From Paramarasmius palmivorus (taxonomy: Eukaryota > Basidiomycota > Agaricomycetes > Agaricales > Marasmiaceae): 64,000 bases of DNA. Each line of letters begins with the position of its first letter. Within the stretch, counting starts at the first letter, position 1. Shown in pieces: positions 37,070-48,048 of the stretch. A program made the position numbers and the translations under genes. The stretch is taken from assembly GCA_037176845.1 (NCBI GenBank), contig JAYKXP010000003.1:744001-808000 (forward strand), read 5' to 3'. A model generated the notes under the pieces. That model was given only the letters and a program-made list of their open reading frames with translations, did no database searches and was not told the origin of the DNA.

Positions 37070-37168
37070 GGTAGTGCACTGTAAGAGAAGAAGCGAAAAT
37101 CCGCTGAAATCAAAACTTTTTTTGCCGCGACTGACGCCGGTTACCCCAGCGTCTTACTCCCGACCGTC
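37070..37168. promoter_or_regulatory. 99-bp divergent promoter, MAK16 / PEX14
   Basis: Only 99 bp lie between the two start codons, so both 5' UTRs and core promoters must overlap or sit inside this segment. It contains a T-rich run (ctttttttgccg near 37118). No TATA box is evident. Confidence 0.5.
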
Positions 37169-38633
37169 ATGGCGGACGAATCCAACAGTCATAGCTCCGC
37201 TGAAAGCCCGCAAGAAGGAGTTCAGAACACTCAGAATGAATCTCAGGTGGCTCAAAACGTTGAACAGAAGCCATCGCAGGAACAAATTCCAGTGGCCGCA
37301 ACCTCTTCGGTGCCAGTCGTCAACAGCCGGGAAGAGCTACTCTCTCGGGCGCGAAGCTTCCTTCGTGCACCTCAAATACAAAGTCAGGACTTATTTGCAA
37401 AGCGCAAATTCCTCGTAGACAAAGGCCTCGATGAGGCAGAAATAGAACTCTTGCTTCGAGAGTTGGTATGTCTTCACCATACTCGTACGGCCTTCTCGCT
37501 TACAGCTTACAGCCTCCCCAACTGCCCACAGTACCTCCTAGAACATATCCACAGCCGCCTCCTTCGGGTTTACCAACACTGCTCCTCGGGCTCTTTCGCA
37601 TATTCACATGGATAGCGGGAGGTTCTGCTTTCTTGTTATTCATCTATCATGTACGAACCACATTCATCATTTTATCTTCTGTACTGACACGGGGATGTAG
37701 CGCATTTTACTACCTCGAATCATTCGAACATCGCAAGCTAGAAAGTCCCTCAAGGAACATCAGCTGTCCCTCTTGAAGAAACTTCATACCTCCGCAGGTT
37801 CTGTGAAAGCATCACAAGCGAAAACTTTCGCCCTATTACCTCGCCCGGATCCATATAGAGAGAATTCCACTTACGGAGACTGTCATTCTCTGTTGGATGT
37901 CCTACAGGTCGCCGAAAAGACTCAGACGCAGGTTTGGGACATCCCGCACGTTACGCTGCTCCGTTGCGGCATAGAAGAATTTCGAAGCCGACGTAGGGCT
38001 GACTCCGAGAGCCCTGTCGATCCTACCACTGAAGAGCTATTCCAGGTTTTGGAAAGCAGAATACCCTGGTTGGTGTCAGATGACGGTGTAGGGTTTGAGG
38101 TAAAATAGTCTATCTGATCATTACGCAAATCTTCTCACTGGTCCATCGAAGCACAAATTATGGGATACACTAACTACAAATCCTCTATTCAATTCGACGG
38201 AAATGAGCCCTGAGGCCGGTTCTCACAACCCGCCAACCACCACACAATGGGCTTATCAAATACCCGAACCTCTACCTGCAACACCCCTGATGACTTCAGT
38301 AGATGCGCTGTCGTCCTCGATAGCTAAGGGGAGACCGGTTGTGCAGACGAGCCCTGCCCAGCGTACTCTGCAGTCGGCATCGGAATTAACTGGGTATATT
38401 AGCAGTCAGCTTTATGTTCCTTATCGGCCCCCTCCAGTTTTTGGAAGTAGCAATCCCGCGAGCTCACCAGCGGAAGAAGAAGTCAGGAAGGAAATCAAAG
38501 CGCTGAAAGGATTGGTGCTCAATAGGTATGTTTTTGTGTGCGTTAATCTCGGAGCGATAATGACATCCCTTCAAGGCGCTCTTTCCTCCCTAATATTCCA
38601 AGACCTCATTCTTCTAGTCCATCAGCTTCCTAG
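37169..38633 (+). CDS. PEX14: Peroxisomal docking protein Pex14
   Basis: Pex14 is the membrane docking partner of the PTS1 receptor Pex5. After an acidic, Gln/Ser-rich start (MADESNSHSSAESPQ) comes the conserved N-terminal Pex14 domain: SREELLSRARSFLRAPQIQSQ..FAKRKFLVDKGLDEAEIELLLREL. A Pro-rich linker (PPQLPTVPPRTYPQPPPS) and one membrane segment (LPTLLLGLFRIFTWIAGGSAFLLFIYH) follow, then RILLPRIIRTSQARKSLKEHQLSLLKKL. After the intron at 38101 the reading is HKLWDTLTTNPLFNST, and a final intron after LNR joins to RSFLPNIPRPHSSSPSAS and stop at 38631-38633. Reading on without this last intron gives a different, unlikely end. About 390 residues. Confidence 0.88.
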
Positions 38634-39428
38634 CATGATGTGTATTACAAATGTATGTCCAGAAGCTGTAATGAACAGGTCCAATACGGTTTTCGAAGAC
38701 GTTGCACGTTCTCCTGACCCATAGAGTGCCTCTGGAGACGCCGTGTACTAATTAATACCGGCAACAACATGTTCTTGCCCTTTTGTTGGGCGCGTTCTTC
38801 CCACCACCAGGGACACTAGCATGTCTAGAGCCAATCCACCAATGATAATACCCGTTATCGATAACACCTTCTCTCGTCTTCACTCGGTGTCAATGTCACT
38901 TCGGACATTTGGAATCGATAACCACGTATACCTCAACGTTCGTCCCATTTCAAGGTCAATACAGGTGTTCACACCTCTTCTGAGTTGTGGCGGAACGGGA
39001 TATACCACTTTGATCAGATAAAGCCAGTTCTGTACAAGTCACGCCAATTTTGACTCGCGATAGTGGAGCTTATGTGGAGGCTTTTGGGCCAGATGACCTG
39101 AAGCCCAACAATTGAGCACCGAGGAGGATCCTCAAAGGTGGTAGTACTGACTAATGGAATACTTGAAGTGCACTTTTCCAGTATACACACCACATCCTCT
39201 AATCACTGAATGAGAAGCTACGTCAGGTGGTCGACCCTGCCAGGGCCACTAATAACTATGCCCGGTAATTTCCTCGATTTCGGAACGGGGAACAGTTTTG
39301 TTCTAGGCGATGAAAAAATCCAAACATACGTAAGGGGAAAAGCAAACTTTTCCTTCTCCTTCCACGGCTACGCTTCATCCCTAGTCAAAACATTACTAGC
39401 ACACAGTACTAACTTCGAGCTCGAAATA
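38634..39428. other. Intergenic region, PEX14 to branching enzyme
   Basis: A 795-bp stretch with no supported gene. A plus-strand frame around 38821-39021 lacks any family feature. The in-frame region before the branching-enzyme ATG stays open back to about 39210. Confidence 0.35.
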
Positions 39429-42091
39429 ATGCCTCCCAGTTCAGGCCATTCAACGCCGGGCAGTCGCGGTCCGGGATACGTCACTGGAAGCTGGGGTTGG
39501 GGTTGGGGTGTCGGTGGAGAACAACCTTTCATCCAAACCCCCACCATGTCTACTCCTGCGCTAGACCCTCAAGTCGTTCTCAACATTGATGGTTATCTCA
39601 GACCAGAGATTCCTGGTATAATTCAGCGCCATAACTTGTTCAGGAAGTGGAAGGACATCATTAAAGACCACGAAGGCGGTTATGACCAGTTCAGCAAGGG
39701 CTACCTCAAGTTTGGCTTCAATGTGGGAGAAGATGGCGAGGTCGTGTACAGAGAATGGGCACCTAATGCCAAGGAAGCTTATCTTATCGGAGAATTCAGT
39801 GAGTACACCTCTAACCTCCGTCGTTGAAATTGTTACTGATCTACACCTACAGACGACTGGGACAGGACTTCTCATCCTATGACGAGAGATGAATTCGGAA
39901 GCTGGGAAATCAAGGTACCCCCCAAGTCGCCAGGTGTATGCGCTATTCCTCATGACTCCAAAATCAAAGTATGTATAGTTCCAGAGCCACCTTCCTTGAT
40001 CGTAACTGAAAAACCGTCAGATTTCGATGGTTCTTCCTTCTGGCGAACGCATTGAACGTATTCCTGCTTGGATCAAGCGCGTCACTCAAGATTTGAGCGT
40101 GTCTCCCGTGTATGACGCGCGTTTTTGGAACCCTCCCAAATCCGAGCAATATACCTTCAAAAACGCGCGTCCTCCTCGGGTCAAAGGCGCCAAAATCTAC
40201 GAAGCTCATGTTGGGATCTCCACCTCTGAGCCTCGCGTTGGAACCTATAAGGAATTCACCAAAGATACCCTTCCTCGTATCAAGAAGCTCGGATATAACG
40301 TCATCCAGCTTATGGCTGTCATGGAGCACGCGTATTATGCTTGTGAGTGTCGTCATCTTGGACTTGAAAGGCTCGTGATACTTACCTGAACCAAGCTTTC
40401 GGCTACCAGGTCACTAGTTTCTTCGCTGCCAGCTCTCGGTATGGCAAGCCAGAGGATCTGAAAGAACTCATTGATACTGCCCATGGTATGGGTATCACAG
40501 TCCTCCTTGATATCGTTCATTCGCACGCATGCAAGAACGTTCTGGATGGTTTGAACGAGTTTGACGGAAGCGACCACCTCTACTTCCACGAAGGAGGAAA
40601 AGGCCGCCACGACTTATGGGATAGTAGATTGTTCAACTATGGCTCGCACGAGGTGTTGCGTTTCTTGATGAGCAACCTTCGTTTCTGGATGGAGGAGTAC
40701 CAGTTCGATGGCTTCAGGTTCGACGGAGTAACCAGCATGATGTACCTTCACCACGGTATCGGCACTGGTTTCTCTGGAGGGTATCATGAATATTTCGGTG
40801 ACACTGCCGACACAGAGGCGATTGTGTACCTGATGCTGGTAAGCATGACAGCGAGCTTCTTTCTTACTGCTCGTTAATGGACCAATTTAGGCCAACGACG
40901 CCATGCACACCCTCTATCCGAACTGCATCACTATTGCCGAAGACGTATCTGGTATGCCGCTGTTGTGTATCCCCACCGACAAGGGGGGTGTTGGCTTTGA
41001 TTATCGCCTCTCCATGGCCGTTCCCGATATGTGGATCAAACTGCTGAAGCACAAGGGCGACGACGAATGGGACATGGGCAACATCGTCCATACTTTGGTG
41101 AACAGACGACACGGTGAAAAGAGCATCGCGTACTGCGAGAGTCACGATCAGGCTCTCGTCGGAGACAAGACCATTGCGTTCTGGTTGATGGACAAGGAGA
41201 TGTGTGAGTAGCCTATTCTTATCTCGCCGCCAGGAGTGGAGTTTGATAAATCCAAATAGACACTCACATGTCCGACTTGACCCCCATGACTCCAGTCATT
41301 GCCCGCGGACTCGCTCTTCACAAGATGATTCGGTGCGGCATAACTTCCGTGACCTTCAATGTCGGGTGATGTATTAAATTGACGACTTTTGTAGGCTGCT
41401 TACACATGCACTCGGTGGTGAAGGATACTTGAACTTTGAAGGAAATGAATTCGGACACCCCGAGGTACGGCATTACCCGTACTCGTACACTATTGGCCTA
41501 CTAATCTTGACGCCACAGTGGTTGGACTTCCCTCGAGAAGGAAACGGAAACTCTTTTCATTACGCTCGCCGTCAGTGGAACGTGTTGGATGACAACAACC
41601 TTCGCTACAAGTACTTGAACGAATTTGACATTGCCATGAATCACACCGAAGCCAAATATGGCTGGCTCGAATCTCCTCAGGTAAACAGATTCATTCTTGA
41701 AGAAGGACTTGGCATTTGCTCACCTGATTCGTAGGCATATGTGTCCTTGAAACATGAAGGGGACAAGGTTATCGTCTTCGAAAGGGCTGGGCTATTGTTT
41801 ATCTTCAACTTCCATCCCACCAATAGCTTTACTGACTACCGCGTTGGGGTTGAGGAGGCTGGCGAGTACAAAGTTGTCCTCACCAGTGACGAAAAGAGGT
41901 TTGGAGGCTTTGACAACATCGATGTGACTAGTACGTACGTCACGACTCCGATGGCTTGGAACGACAGGAGCAACTGGCTACAGGTAAAAATTTCTCGTCC
42001 GCAGTTCGGTAAAGAATAGAAGCTGAAATCTCATTCTTATCTATTTCAGGTGTACGTTCCAAGCAGGACCTGCCTTGTCCTCGGGAAGTAA
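39429..42091 (+). CDS. GLC3: 1,4-alpha-glucan branching enzyme
   Basis: GH13-family glycogen branching enzyme; it cuts alpha-1,4 chains and reattaches them by alpha-1,6 links. Core landmarks: [23 protein letters not shown], the CBM48 part [89 protein letters not shown], the nucleophile region [14 protein letters not shown], acid/base region [11 protein letters not shown], third acid [13 protein letters not shown], then [26 protein letters not shown] and [12 protein letters not shown]. About eight introns, in phase where checked. Two start codons are possible: 39429 ([11 protein letters not shown], giving a Gly/Trp-rich leader with [10 protein letters not shown]) and 39546 ([11 protein letters not shown], with the better ccaccATG context). 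Homologues usually start near the second. Confidence 0.95.
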
Positions 42092-42754
42092 CTTTTGGCA
42101 TTGTCTATTTTCGCTATGTCTTATGCTGTGGTTTATGCGTTTGGATTGTAAAATAGTTCATCGTTTATTGGAGTGTCTGTAACATCTTAAACCCATAGAA
42201 TGATAGAGGACATTCAAGTCAATCGATTTCCAAGCTTCCGTTAAAGACCGCGCGAGGGGAAATGATGGGCACAACATCGCCACCGGGAACCGGGAAAGGA
42301 CCGCACCGCTTGACGTCAAATCTGGCTGCGGCTCTGCAGCGGCTTTGGCGAGCCTCCGAGAAGTCAGGTCTCCCGAATAAGACTTTTCATCGTTCTCATC
42401 CTCTATGTGAGGGTAAACAGGAAATAAAATAGAACGATCGCCGAGTATTTATGCAAAGCAGCAGCAAGCGACGAAGAATGCCAGACAATGAGGCATGGCA
42501 AGCAAGGAGTTGAACATTGAAACGTAAAAGTCCCGCGTCGGAGTCGGAACAAATCCTCGGCGCAAGATGGGCGCTTTTTTGAATTGACAGCGTGAATACG
42601 CCAAGTTGCTTTTTTCAGTCCATCACGGTTCTTCCGTTACCACCACCAAGGTCTGTAATCTCCCTTCTTGGTTCTCGCCGGTTCACTGACGTCCTCTGCG
42701 TTCGTATATTTAGTGCGACTGCGATCAACCCACACTTGGTTCGAGGGCGATATA
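42092..42754. promoter_or_regulatory. Upstream region of metacaspase with palindromic CRE/ATF site
   Basis: A 663-bp gene-free stretch. It contains a perfect TGACGTCA palindrome at 42311-42318, the core site for ATF/CREB-type bZIP factors that act in fungal stress responses. The metacaspase start at 42755 is about 440 bp downstream. Linking the two is inference. Confidence 0.45.
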
Positions 42755-45691
42755 ATGTGGGACTTCACCGCTGGGAATAATGCACCCCCTGTTCAACGAA
42801 CGCGAACGCCGGGGATACGAATGCCCACACCGTATGTATTTCTCCCCAATCAACCAGAATACTGGCTTATAGTATATCATATTGCTCTAGCTATCCATCC
42901 GCATCGCCGTGAGGTTTCATCGTCTAATTAAATCGTCCATAATTGACCCTACTTCAGTTCGATAGCTTCCAGTGCACCGATTATCACAACAGTTGTACCA
43001 CCAAGTCGTCCCGCTTCAGCCTTTGAACCTTCTTACATAAGGCCGCCGACGCCCATGTCAACACAGTCGCATTTTCCGCCTCAGGGTCCCATGTTGGCAC
43101 CGACGATGCACTCTTCCCATTCGTGAGTTTTTGAGATACTCAGCACTCGGTTCCCTTTGACTCACGTTTTCAAGGATCTCACGGTCACAGTAGGTCATTC
43201 GCTGGATGCCACAAACATTTTTGACAACGGAATTGCTATTAGGACGCCAGCGCCACAAGTGCCGTCCGTACATTCGCATACACATCATCATTCATCCAGA
43301 AGCAGGTCGAGATCAAGGTGGGTCCTGCATTTTTGCCTTAACAAATGCTGGTCTAACGACGTTCCAATTGGCAGAACGCCAGTGCCAACTCTGACTCGCG
43401 AAGCTCCGTCCGTACCACACCATGACCAACATCGGTCCAGGAGCCGCTCTAGAGCATTGTAAGTCTTGACGCTGTGCTCGGCACATTCTTCTCCTGAGCT
43501 ATCTGCTTTTTAGGGACCCAGCGCCCGTTGTAACCCGAGACGCCTCGGTTGAACGGCACGAATACTACCAACAACGCTCAAGCAGCCGCAACCGCCGTAA
43601 CTCCAGCCCTAGACGCCGTCCAATAATCGTCGTTCAACCCCCGAATACTAACATAATCGTCGTACCCCAGAAATTCATGAACGGGAAAAAGGTCCACCAC
43701 AAGTCGTCGTCTCACGGAGCCATCGTGATAAACGGAAATAGCCAAAAACCGTACACGCAGTACAACGATTTTTCGGCCTCGTCGGGAATCTCTCAGAAGC
43801 TAATGCAGAAAGTTGAACAAGCTCTCAATCAGCAACACTCAAATTTCAATACTCAGAATGGTCGACACAAACTCGCACAGCAAATTCAACAAGGGATTGG
43901 TGGTTTCATAAAACCGTACCTTCATCATCATTCACATAGTAATCAACTCGAAAGTTATTTCCCTCGTCCGGAACACCCCGCGTACAATCCAGTTGCACAT
44001 CCGAACCCTTCGTCAACGTTCCAGTATTCGAGGTGTACAGGCAACAAAAAGGCTTTATGTGTAAGCAACAAGGTCGCCATCTACTCCTACTCTAAGCTAG
44101 CTATTGGATTCTTAGATTGGAATAAATTATTATGGACAAGACAAACCGCTTAAAGGTTGCGTTAATGATGCAAGGCATATGAGAGAATTTCTTATTCGTT
44201 CGTATACTCCATATTGCTTCACCAACAAATCAGCTAACATTATTGTAGGTCGATGGGGCTTCAAAGCTGAAAATATAGTTCTCCTGACGGATGACAACAG
44301 CAATCCTAAGAACCAACCCACCAAGCAAAACATGATTGATGCAATGAAGTGGCTCGTAAAGGGTGCATGCCCCCATGATTCTTTGTTTTTCCACTGTATG
44401 TTCCTTTGTCCTTGTTTTCCTTAACCATCTCACACGAAATTCAGATTCGTGCGTGTCATTGTTCCCCCGCTATCGTCATGTGTTGAAATCCTCTCAGAGG
44501 GCATGGAAGTCGTCAAGAAGACCTTGACGGTGACGAACTTGATGGATATGACGAGAGTAAGCGACCCAGCCATCGTGTTTTCTATACGCTAAATGCGGTG
44601 CCTAGCTATCCTTCCTGTGGATTACAAGAAGCGCGGTGTGATCATAGACGATGTGGGTGTCACTTCCACGATCGTCTGCCAATCACTGACATTCTGGCTG
44701 TGACCGTGAAGCTATTGCATAGCACGATGGTAGTTCCGCGTTCCCTAACCTTTTGCAATAAGTCTGTTAATAAACCTTAATTGTATAGGTCAAGCCACTA
44801 CCCGCTGGTTGTCGTTTAACGGTGAGTGTGTTGACATTTCAGTGCTTTGTTAATAACCAACCCATCCTGGTCAGGCTTTGTTTGACGTGAGTAAAACCTT
44901 GTCTTTTGTAGCGCACCTGTCAAACCTCTTCATAACTAGTCTTGTCACTCTGGGACAGTCCTTGGTATGTCCCTGGCCTCTTTTACTCTCGAGTTGTCAA
45001 TGCTAACCAACTTTTCCAGATCTGCCATATGTGGTAAGTGATGCCTATTAGGTTATGAGATTGGGTCGCATCTTATGATTTCTACATCATAGTACACACC
45101 ATCGGGTCGTCTAAAAGGGATCCATGTAAGCAGTCGTGCCTTGCAGCGCAAAGCATCCAGAGCGGATGTCGTGAGTCTCGTATTCATTTACCTTCATGTT
45201 CGCCTGCTGACAAAAAGGAGATCTCATGGTCGGGCTGCCAAGATGATCAGACCAGCGCAGGTAAAGATGGAACTCAAGTAGGGCTCACAGTAATGGGAAC
45301 TGAATTGTTTGTGTGGACAGATACTTTCCAGGATGGCGTAGCCGTCGGAGCGATGAGCTATGTAAGGTCATTCTTACTCAATGCAGGACATTTCTCTGAT
45401 AAAGTTGATTTCTCGGCGATTTAGGCATTCATTTCGTCCCTAAGTGCGTCGAGAAGCTGCAATGCTGTTGGGAATCTGCCGCGCTAATATCACTCATTCA
45501 TTATTGACAGGAAAGAACCCAGAACAAAGCTACCAAGGTTTGTTGAGGAGCGTACGAGAGATCGTTGGAGAGAAATTCAAGCAAACCCCTCAGCTCGGAA
45601 GCTCGCATGAAATTGTATGTCGCGAGGTTCTGTCGTATCCGATATCTGGCTCACTGCGTTACAGGACACCAAATTGAGATTCGTCATCTAG
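42755..45691 (+). CDS. MCA1: Type I metacaspase with long low-complexity prodomain
   Basis: A caspase-fold, Ca-dependent Arg/Lys protease linked to fungal cell death and proteostasis. The prodomain (MWDFTAGNNAPPVQRTRTPG...) is Pro-, His- and Gln-rich, with SRSRSRSR and HSHTHHHSS patches. The catalytic domain reads KKALCIGINYYGQDKPLKGCVNDARHMREFLI, RWGFKAENIVLLTDD, then the His motif YSGHGSRQEDLDGDELDGYDE, VDYKKRGVIIDD, LLHSTMVKPLPAGCRLTALFD, and the Cys motif SCHSGTVLDLPYVYT. It closes with EISWSGCQDDQTSAD, AVGAMSYAFISSL, NPEQSYQGLLRSVREIV and DTKLRFVI. The region from His to Cys is split into tiny exons, including one of 4 nt (44445-44448) and others of 18, 33, 12, 25 and 14 nt. All joins are in phase with canonical GT-AG ends. 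Both catalytic residues are present. Confidence 0.92.
44445..44448 (+). other. 4-nt microexon of the metacaspase
   Basis: The four bases ATTC lie between intron 44396-44444 (gtatgt...ttcag) and intron 44449-44497 (gtgcgt...ctcag). With T from the exon before and A from the exon after, they give TAT TCA, the Tyr-Ser just before the catalytic Gly-His-Gly. Without them the junction codon is TAG. No other canonical choice I tried restores the SGHG motif. Confidence 0.75.
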
Positions 45692-46069
45692 ACCTATTAG
45701 ACTCTGCCACCATGATACCAACTTCCTCATCTGTCCTCAATGCTGTCGCAGCTGTGTATCAATTATTATCAGTATCATTATGTTGTGTGTAAACCTGTAC
45801 TTGTCTTATTCGTTGTATTGTAGTAAACGCTGTAATAACCTTGTAGTATCCCTGTGAAGTTTGATAGGACACGCCGCGACATATAGCATTCACACTATGC
45901 GAAAATTGGCAAGTGTAGATGTGCCCCTGACGTTGGCTGGCGTAGGCATGTTCCGGCATCAAAAAAGTGACAAAAACCAAATTGCCGTTAATGGCGCCGC
46001 CTCTTTGACGCTCCTTGACATGTAGAGCCCTGACTCCATTCTTATCTTCTGACCACCACCACCAACACC
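45692..46069. other. Intergenic region, metacaspase to DUF3602 gene
   Basis: A 378-bp tandem spacer. A CCACCACCACCAACACC leader directly precedes the ATG at 46070. Nothing else recognised. Confidence 0.35.
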
Positions 46070-47261
46070 ATGTCAGAACGCTCTCAGAGTAGGGGCAGGG
46101 ATACCTTTGTACGCGGTTTTCCTGCGATTTTGATACCCCTTGCTGACCTATTATATAGCACAGTTCAGGAAGAGGGGGCGCCGGCAATATTCATGCCTCA
46201 CAGGACAATGTGCGCCCTTCAGATGGGCCGGACGATTTCTCCACGACGAGGGGCAGGGAACCAGCTGTGAATTTTGAGAAAGTGAGTCATCACACAACGC
46301 TCTCCTCTCCAAATTTAATCGTTCCGTAGGTATACTCGACTGGACGGGGCGGAGCTGGCAAGACTTTATCATATCAGTCTTGATCGATAACTTATACCCA
46401 CCCTCAGGCAACATTCGTTCACCATCTAGAGAGCCTCGCAGCGAATCTGCTGTGAGACCAGATATTAAAGAGCAAGAGATTATCAGGAACGAGTCTGAGA
46501 AGAATGCTGTAGTACGTCTTCTCATGATTGATCTTATCAACAAATCTCAGTCATTCATCATAGTTTAGTACGGGACGAGGTGGTCTAGGTGAGTCGACAT
46601 CTATAACGTGACCTCTTAGTGCTGAATGCCAACTCCTTGCCAGGTAATATGTCCAGGTCTCGATCCCGAGGCCCGGCACCTGCTGTCAATACGCCCCCTC
46701 ATGTCCATAGTACTGGCAGAGGCGGTAGTGGTAACATATACGAAGGCGATGCTCCACCAATCGAAAGCGTTCTGGAAGATGGAAATGTTCACTTTTCGAA
46801 CTCTGCAGTGTATGTAACATGTAGTCAGGATATCCGGTTGCGATCTAACGTGTCTCTATCAGTCACTCGACAGGAAGGGGTGGTCTAGGTATCGTCATGA
46901 TATTGACCTTTCACTCCAGACATTGATGATCCGTTCTGCAGCCAACATGTCCCATTCTCCAGCTCCAGGCGTAGAACAACTGCATCCTCCCATTCACACC
47001 GCACACCACTACGAAAGCACAGGACGAGGAGGTGCCGGTGGGTGTATCCTGTTCCCCCAGATATTTCTAATCTGACCCATTCCTATAGGCAATATGAGGG
47101 ATCAGTCTGCCTCGCGAGATCCCGCTTCTCGTAGTCAAAGCCGTGGTCGGGTTGGCGATCTGCTGCACCGCGTAACTCATCCGTCAGAGAAGTCTAGCAG
47201 GGAAAGGGAAGGAGACAATGGGTCTGTCCAACGTGGAAGAACTGCCGGACCTTCTGACTGA
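46070..47261 (+). CDS. DUF3602 (PAR32-like) GRGGxGN repeat protein
   Basis: Fungal DUF3602 proteins are unstructured, phosphorylated proteins; yeast Par32 responds to TORC1/nitrogen state. The model encodes six copies of a [ST]-[ST]-G-R-G-G-x-[GA]-N-[IM] motif: HSSGRGGAGNI, YSTGRGGAGNI, FSTGRGGLGNM, HSTGRGGSGNI, HSTGRGGLANM and ESTGRGGAGNM. Between copies are Ser/Arg-rich linkers (SRSRSRG, SRDPASRSQSRG). Introns: after DTF; before copy 2 (46282-46329); inside copy 2 (46358-46407, GC-AG type); before copy 3; inside copy 3 (46589-46643); before copy 5 (46810-46862); inside copy 5 (46889-46941); inside copy 6 (47038-47088). The four internal introns all fall after base 1 of the codon just before the motif's Asn. 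It ends TAGPSD. About 260 residues. Confidence 0.85.
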
Positions 47262-48048
47262 GATGCATGAAATGAAGTCAAGAGACGTTCCAATGTATCC
47301 TTATCTTTTAATTTCCGGAGTATCCTTCTCAGATCTATGAATATCCGTGTCGTACTTACAATTTATTTTCTATGTTTTAATTTAGCTGAAATCTCGCGAC
47401 CATCGCAACGGTCTTGTACCTTGATACGAATCATCTTACAGCCAGGGATGTTCTACACAAATCCAGACATCACAAAGAATATAATACTTGACCAAAGACA
47501 ATCCGATTGATCTTTTAACGTGCGACACGGAGAAACCTAAGAAGTATAGCTCTTCAACTCGAAGTCAAACTCGAACTTCTTCGAGTTCATATCGCGCCTG
47601 AAGTCGTGATTCCGCATTCCCGTTCTGGCCTGTCGCTCGTATCAATCACAGGCCCCTCACACATTGAGTTAGCTTCCATTCATCCGAAGTGAAAGCTGAA
47701 CCTTCGACAGCAGGAAGAACATAATGCGAGTGGTCCGGCATTATTACGACCTCCCTTCCTTCGTTACATGTTCCTATCGATCCATGAACACCTTCCTTTC
47801 AATATGACGTGCGTATAGCAAAACTACCTCTGCACTTTGGGATACAGGACCAGGTGTTCTGCTGGATAAGGCTGTATAGCTCTTGTGCAGGATAAAAGGA
47901 TGGCCTGAAAGACGAGATGGAGCAGTGTAGTTTTCATTCACTCCACCACCCTTTAGCCTATTCACCAGGTAAATAATCTCTTTTCTGACTTGATGACTGC
48001 CAGCTCACCTACTTCATTGTCGAACAGAGTCTCGTCAACACCATAAAC
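47262..48048. other. Intergenic region, DUF3602 to SMP-like gene
   Basis: A 787-bp stretch with no supported gene; a 63-codon minus-strand frame at 47774-47965 lacks support. It holds the inverted repeat listed at 47556-47587. Confidence 0.4.
47556..47587. repeat. Perfect 9-bp inverted repeat
   Basis: AACTCGAAG at 47556-47564 pairs with CTTCGAGTT at 47579-47587 around a 14-nt loop that itself repeats AACTCGAA. It lies about 300 bp past the DUF3602 stop. It could form a hairpin in RNA or be chance. Confidence 0.5.

Noticed and set aside
38203..38724. Open frame continuing past 38523 as a separate or longer PEX14 end
   Set aside because: Reading past the gtatgt donor at 38526 gives an unlikely tail; splicing restores RSFLPNIPRPHSSSPSAS and a stop at 38631-38633.
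38821..39021. 66-codon plus-strand frame between PEX14 and branching enzyme
   Set aside because: No splice context, family feature or good start; treated as intergenic.
47774..47965. 63-codon minus-strand frame
   Set aside because: Short, no support, lies in a region with no other signs of coding.
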